From Limosilactobacillus coleohominis 101-4-CHN (GTDB lineage Bacteria > Bacillota > Bacilli > Lactobacillales > Lactobacillaceae), in assembly GCF_000161935.1 (NCBI RefSeq), contig NZ_GG698802.1, positions 201,320 through 265,319 on the forward strand: a stretch of 64,000 nt of DNA. The letters run 5' to 3'. The notes under the pieces were generated by a model. It ran no database searches and was not told the DNA's origin. It was given only the letters and a program-made list of their open reading frames with translations. The position numbers and the translations under genes are program-made. Positions 60,745-64,000 of the stretch are shown in pieces (position 1 is the stretch's first letter; each line of letters opens with the position of its first letter).

Positions 60745-62148
60745 TTATATTCGTTTATTAATCTCAACGTCCTCCTTACCACGCTTAGCTCGGTAAAAAT
60801 AAATTACTGTCATGATGACCAGGAAGACAATCCCTGCTGATACAGAAACTCGCGTATCAGGGTTAATAAACATGAACAGAACAATCAAGGCTAGCATGAT
60901 GAGTGAGAAGTAATTGTAAGCTGGATAGAGCGGCATTTTGAACGGATGATCGTTCAGTCGTTCTGGGTGAGCCTTTCGGAAATTCAATTCGGATAACAAG
61001 ATTACAAACCACGGAACCATTCCAGGGAGCACACTTGAACTATAAACAATCACGAACAGATCTTTGGATGCGGAACTAATGGAGGTTAGAACAAAGTTGA
61101 CGACAAAGCCCAGAAAGATCCAAAACGAGATGGTAACAATTGCAACGTTAGGGACCACCCGTTTGGACAGTCGACCGAAGAAAGCGGGAACTTCTTTATC
61201 GATAGCCAGTTTAAATAACATCCGACTTGCAGAATAGATCCCTGAATTAGCTCCAGATAGCGCTGCCGTTAGGACCACGAAGTTAATAATTCCGGCGGCA
61301 CCGGTAATCCCAACTTTGGTAAAAGTTTCTACGAATGGTGAACCAACTGCCTTTAGTTGATCCCAAGGATAGATGGAAACAATTACAAAAATCGCACCAA
61401 TATAGAAGATTAAGATCCGCCAAATTACGGACTTAACCGATTTGACAATTGCATGCCGCGGAGAAGCTGATTCACCAGCTGTAATTCCTAATAACTCAAT
61501 TCCTTGATAAGAACCGGCTATCACAGCCATTGAAAAGACAAAACCTTTTAATCCATTCGGAAAGAACCCACCATGGCGCCACAAATTATCAATTCCAACT
61601 GGCTGCCAATGATTACCCAGACCAATGACGATCACTAATAACCCAATGATAATCATGGCAATAATCGTGACTACTTTAATCATCGCAAACCAGAACTCTA
61701 GTCGACCATATGCTTTAGCTGAGACCAGATTGGCTAACGTGAGAATAATAATCATGATAATTCCGGATAACCAATCTGGTAGATTGGGCCACCAATAATT
61801 CAGATACTGGGTCATTGCGATGATATCGGAAATCCCCACGATAATAAACTGGAAAACATTACTCCATTTAACTAAATATCCGGTTAACGGATGGATGTAG
61901 GTCGTTCCATAATCAGCAAAAGAACCCGTTCCGGGACTGATATAAATCATTTCGCCCAGTGCCCGCATTACTCCATACAAAATCACTCCAACAAAAGCGT
62001 AGGCTAACAAGACGGATGGGCCCGCCCACTTAATTGTTGACGTTGCCCCCATAAATAACCCAGAACCGATCGTACCACCGATGGCGATCATTTCCATTTG
62101 TCCAGGAGTCATGGATCGTTTTAATTGGGGTTGTTTTTCTTCTTGCAT
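60745..62148 (-). CDS. Amino-acid permease, APC superfamily
   Basis: A 467-residue transporter with 12 predicted helices. Helix 1 carries the substrate-binding GGTIGSGLFMG near residue 24. ALGEMIYISPGTGSFADYG and GSYQGIELLGITAGESASPR are conserved APC segments of the AAT group (proline, serine, D-alanine, aromatic permeases). The substrate is not fixed by sequence. A Ser/Thr-rich leader peptide and terminator upstream suggest control by aminoacyl-tRNA supply, with serine or threonine as first guesses. GAGGG precedes the ATG. Confidence 0.9.
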   Translation of the reverse strand: MQEEKQPQLKRSMTPGQMEMIAIGGTIGSGLFMGATSTIKWAGPSVLLAYAFVGVILYGVMRALGEMIYISPGTGSFADYGTTYIHPLTGYLVKWSNVFQFIIVGISDIIAMTQYLNYWWPNLPDWLSGIIMIIILTLANLVSAKAYGRLEFWFAMIKVVTIIAMIIIGLLVIVIGLGNHWQPVGIDNLWRHGGFFPNGLKGFVFSMAVIAGSYQGIELLGITAGESASPRHAIVKSVKSVIWRILIFYIGAIFVIVSIYPWDQLKAVGSPFVETFTKVGITGAAGIINFVVLTAALSGANSGIYSASRMLFKLAIDKEVPAFFGRLSKRVVPNVAIVTISFWIFLGFVVNFVLTSISSASKDLFVIVYSSSVLPGMVPWFVILLSELNFRKAHPERLNDHPFKMPLYPAYNYFSLIMLALIVLFMFINPDTRVSVSAGIVFLVIMTVIYFYRAKRGKEDVEINKRI

Positions 62149-62166
62149 TAAAAATCCCTCATTCTT

Positions 62167-62210
62167 AAAAAAGGATCCTCCACTGCCGTTGATTACTGGC
62201 TGGAAGATCC
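62167..62210 (-). terminator. Leader terminator (attenuator) ahead of the permease
   Basis: On the minus strand GGATCTTCCA and TGGAGGATCC pair with one wobble, with an inner GCC/GGC, followed by TTTTTT (62167-62172). It lies 19 bases before the permease ATG and downstream of a promoter, so it must be bypassed for expression. TCTTCCAGCC in its left arm is complementary to GGTTGAAGA at the leader peptide ribosome-binding site. Confidence 0.75.
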
Positions 62211-62241
62211 CTTTATTTTGATCATTCTTAAATCCCCCAAC

Positions 62242-62298
62242 TTAAATCAGCTGATTAGTTGAGGTGGCGGTTGATTGATTTACATTTGAATATAACAT
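62242..62298 (-). CDS. Putative regulatory leader peptide MLYSNVNQSTATSTNQLI
   Basis: An 18-codon frame starts at ATG 62298-62296 with GGGAGG 9 bases upstream and ends in TAA. It has three Ser (all TCA), three Thr, three Asn and two Gln codons, clustered in the second half. It lies between a promoter and an intrinsic terminator of the permease gene, the classical layout for ribosome-mediated attenuation. Its stop overlaps a hairpin CCTCAACT...AGTTGGGG. It may instead be a chance frame; the good ribosome-binding site argues against this. Confidence 0.55.
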   Translation of the reverse strand: MLYSNVNQSTATSTNQLI

Positions 62299-62329
62299 GT
62301 CTTCAACCTCCCAAAAAGATTACCTAATT

Positions 62330-62358
62330 AGGATATCATTAGAAAAATGAGAATGCAA
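62330..62358 (-). promoter_or_regulatory. Candidate promoter for the leader-permease transcript
   Basis: TTGCAT (62353-62358), a 17-base spacer and TATCCT (62330-62335) on the minus strand. The predicted start near 62323 gives a leader of about 175 bases before the permease ATG. Confidence 0.6.
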
Positions 62359-62369
62359 GTAACAATTTT

Positions 62370-63393
62370 CTAACGTTTGTGTTGAGTATGGAACAGTCCC
62401 GATATTGACAATAGTGCCACTCCAATGGCCACTAACAGTTGCCCACCACGATTACCGGTTTGTGGTAAAGCCTCATTTGTAGATTGGAGTTTCTTATGGT
62501 TTAGGTGACTTTTTAGCGGACGGTTATATTCCTTCAACATTGCTAAATCACCGGCTTCATTTCCGAAGTAATTGAGTGATTAGGAAGTTTAGGAACTTGA
62601 TGGCGGATTACCAGTTGCGTTGATTTCACTTGTAGCGTTTGCTCTGATAGAGTTAACGGCTCTTTTACTAATACTGGAGGGTTGGACACGGGTAACGTCA
62701 ACGGTTCTTCTGCTTGTGTTTTCTTCTTTGAAGGAGTTGATATCTCTTTCTCTGGAACCGCAGTCTTAGGTTTAGTCTCCGTTACTGGTTTAGATGATAT
62801 GACCTTAGGCTGTACCAATACTTCCTTATGTTCACCATATTTACCCACCAGTAATTGATCCTTGCTTGCTGGATTGGTGAAGTCCATGCCAGTTGGTGCT
62901 TGCAAAGTTACCTGCCGAGTTTTGTTATATGGGACGGTATAGAGATGGCGAATATAAACTTTACCCTGTGCATCTTTGAGATCTACCGTACAATTTGCTG
63001 GCGGCTGACGTTGTTGACCGTCCTTCGGAAAATATTCTATATGGTAAACCGTGACTGTAATATTGATTTTTTCTAATTTATCAATGACTAATCCATTCGC
63101 ATTATTTTGATAACCTGCAATTTGGGGTAATTTAGCTGAACTAGTGCGCAGGTATTCACCATATTTGCCAGACCCCGCCAAGAAACTAGATCCGTTTGCT
63201 GTTGATGAACTGTACCATCAGTAGAAGTAATTTCAATTATGCGCTTAGTTTGCGGTAAGGGAACCGTTGCTGCTGTCGTCGTTGGGTGGTCAGTATTTTC
63301 GGCAGCTTGAATCGGATTCCCAGAACAAATAATAACTGCCCCACTAATTACACTAATCCATAATGAGTAACCTTGCCATTTTGAATATTTCAT
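62370..63393 (-). pseudogene. LPQTG-anchored surface protein broken by two frameshifts
   Basis: Three minus-strand frames join into one cell-wall protein. Part 1 (from ATG 63393, AGGAGG upstream) is a signal peptide ending near PIQAAE plus a Thr-rich stretch to TDLVS. Near 63184 the frame shifts to part 2, which starts FLAGSGKYGEYLRTSS and continues through two KYGE-containing segments and a Pro/Lys/Glu-rich wall-spanning region to PNHSI. Near 62560-62590 it shifts again to part 3, which has the sortase motif LPQTG, a hydrophobic helix and the basic tail HTQHKR before TAG at 62370-62372. No full adhesive domain is recognised. As read, no anchored product can be made. Confidence 0.82.
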
Positions 63394-63507
63394 AAAACAT
63401 TCCTCCTATTTTTGGGTCTCATTATTTAAAGACGCAAAAATGACTAACTTTTATCTTTTTTACTAAAAAAGATTTACACTAAGGTTAGTTACTTCATTTT
63501 AGAAAGA

Positions 63508-64000
63508 ATGATTCATGTGAATAAGTCTGCTCGTTCTCATCTTCGTGGTGATATTGGTGATTATTTAAAGGTGTTCGCCTGTGTCGCCGTCATCGGACAA
63601 CCAGTTATTGATCTATTAATCCATGATCAGTCGCCCCACCTGCAAACCAATTTAGGGAGCATCTATAATTTAATTAAGTACACGGCACCGGCTTTTATAT
63701 TTGGGATTTTATATACTGACATTCGCCAACACAGTGAACTAGGCTACTTTGATGTTCGTGCTTATTATCGCAATATTGGGCTTTCTCTTTTTCTGCCGAC
63801 GATTATTTGGTCGTTAATCTACCTGTTAATTATGCCGAACCTCCAGCAACGCTTCCGCTGGCATAATATCTTGACCTTTTTCTGGCAATTCATTAATGGC
63901 AATGCGGCTCCTCACCTTTGGTACAACACAATGATGCTCCAGTTTGCTTTGCTGGTACCACTTTTCTGGCAACTCCACCTGTGGTTGGGACAGAACGTTT
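63508..64000 (+). CDS. Acyltransferase-3-like membrane protein, 3' partial
   Basis: An open frame runs from ATG 63508 off the right edge, about 164 residues. It begins MIHVNKSARSHLRGDIGDYL and has several hydrophobic segments: KVFACVAVIGQPVIDLLI, YTAPAFIFGILYTDIR, NIGLSLFLPTIIWSLIYLLI and MMLQFALLVPLFWQ. The pattern of a soluble start, DYLKVFAC-type first helix, a PAFIF second helix and the HLWYNTMMLQFALL helix resembles acyltransferase family 3 proteins, which acylate surface polymers. A GTG at 63517 is an alternative start, since the site before the ATG is weak. It diverges from the LPQTG pseudogene. Confidence 0.72.
   Translation, partial: MIHVNKSARSHLRGDIGDYLKVFACVAVIGQPVIDLLIHDQSPHLQTNLGSIYNLIKYTAPAFIFGILYTDIRQHSELGYFDVRAYYRNIGLSLFLPTIIWSLIYLLIMPNLQQRFRWHNILTFFWQFINGNAAPHLWYNTMMLQFALLVPLFWQLHLWLGQNV

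Noticed and set aside
63088-63393. A stand-alone small secreted protein
   Set aside because: The following frames continue the same surface protein to an LPQTG anchor, so this is the first part of a frameshifted gene.
1-64000. CRISPR array, tRNA or rRNA genes, complete insertion sequence or prophage
   Set aside because: Both strands were scanned by eye for spaced repeats, cloverleaf arms, transposase motifs and phage genes; none was found. A covariance or repeat search could still find a short element.

Overview
The window is a chromosomal segment from a low-to-moderate GC Gram-positive bacterium. Gene content, gene order and ribosome-binding sites (AGGAGG-type, with several TTG and GTG starts) point to Lactobacillaceae, probably a heterofermentative Limosilactobacillus-type species. 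Evidence includes thyA-folA with the long lactobacillar ThyA, a rbgA-rnhB-dprA-topA-xerC run, ppaC, parE-parC, PepI and C69 dipeptidase genes, T-box control and an LPQTG surface protein. No rRNA, tRNA, CRISPR array, prophage or complete insertion sequence was seen. The species call is inference.

Layout. Bases 1-24700 are mostly core housekeeping genes on the plus strand: a TPR protein cut by the left edge, cca, an ABC-F ATPase, thyA-folA, degV, an SGNH hydrolase-ypmS-yozE group, rbgA-rnhB-dprA-topA-xerC, an aldose-epimerase gene broken by an in-frame UGA, plsY (minus), parE-parC, ppaC, an Fe-S-type protein with msrB, and a TauE/DUF1634 pair. Bases 25100-27270 hold pdxK with an ECF S component (a probable vitamin B6 salvage pair) and a GNAT enzyme. 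Bases 27267-33600 run mostly on the minus strand: a serine hydrolase, pepI, a frameshifted C69 dipeptidase, a purine-type phosphoribosyltransferase with a permease, and pnuC. A patatin-like protein and a thiolase follow on plus.

Bases 36000-40600 form a divergent trehalose locus (PTS EIIABC / treR-treC), with a repressor box inside the -35/-10 spacer of each promoter. Bases 40600-51100 hold a long minus-strand peptide-use operon. A strong promoter and a T-box riboswitch (best specifier reading AUC, Ile) precede oppA, then oppBCDF, then an S9 peptidase, an amidohydrolase/prolidase and an M20 dipeptidase. Peptide import and intracellular hydrolysis would thus be switched on together by uncharged tRNA.

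Bases 51200-54920 carry a compact minus-strand group: a 772-residue protein joining a PLD-like nuclease fold to an AAA+ ATPase, a membrane-anchored DUF915 hydrolase, and PgpA. Its function is unknown and it is the most system-like uncharacterised unit here. Bases 55050-59430 hold an AT-rich zinc-uptake operon (SBP, ATPase, permease) with two YibE/F membrane proteins behind a clear Zur-type box. The right end has a secreted DRGH nuclease and an amino-acid permease. The permease is preceded by a Ser/Thr-rich leader peptide and an intrinsic terminator, which looks like transcription attenuation. Next come an LPQTG surface-protein gene broken by two frameshifts and the start of an acyltransferase-like membrane protein.

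Three genes carry point lesions (epimerase UGA, dipeptidase +1 shift, LPQTG double shift). These could be real decay or sequence errors, and raw reads would decide. Motif-based family calls are firm for most housekeeping genes. Regulatory sites and substrate calls were read by eye and are less certain.
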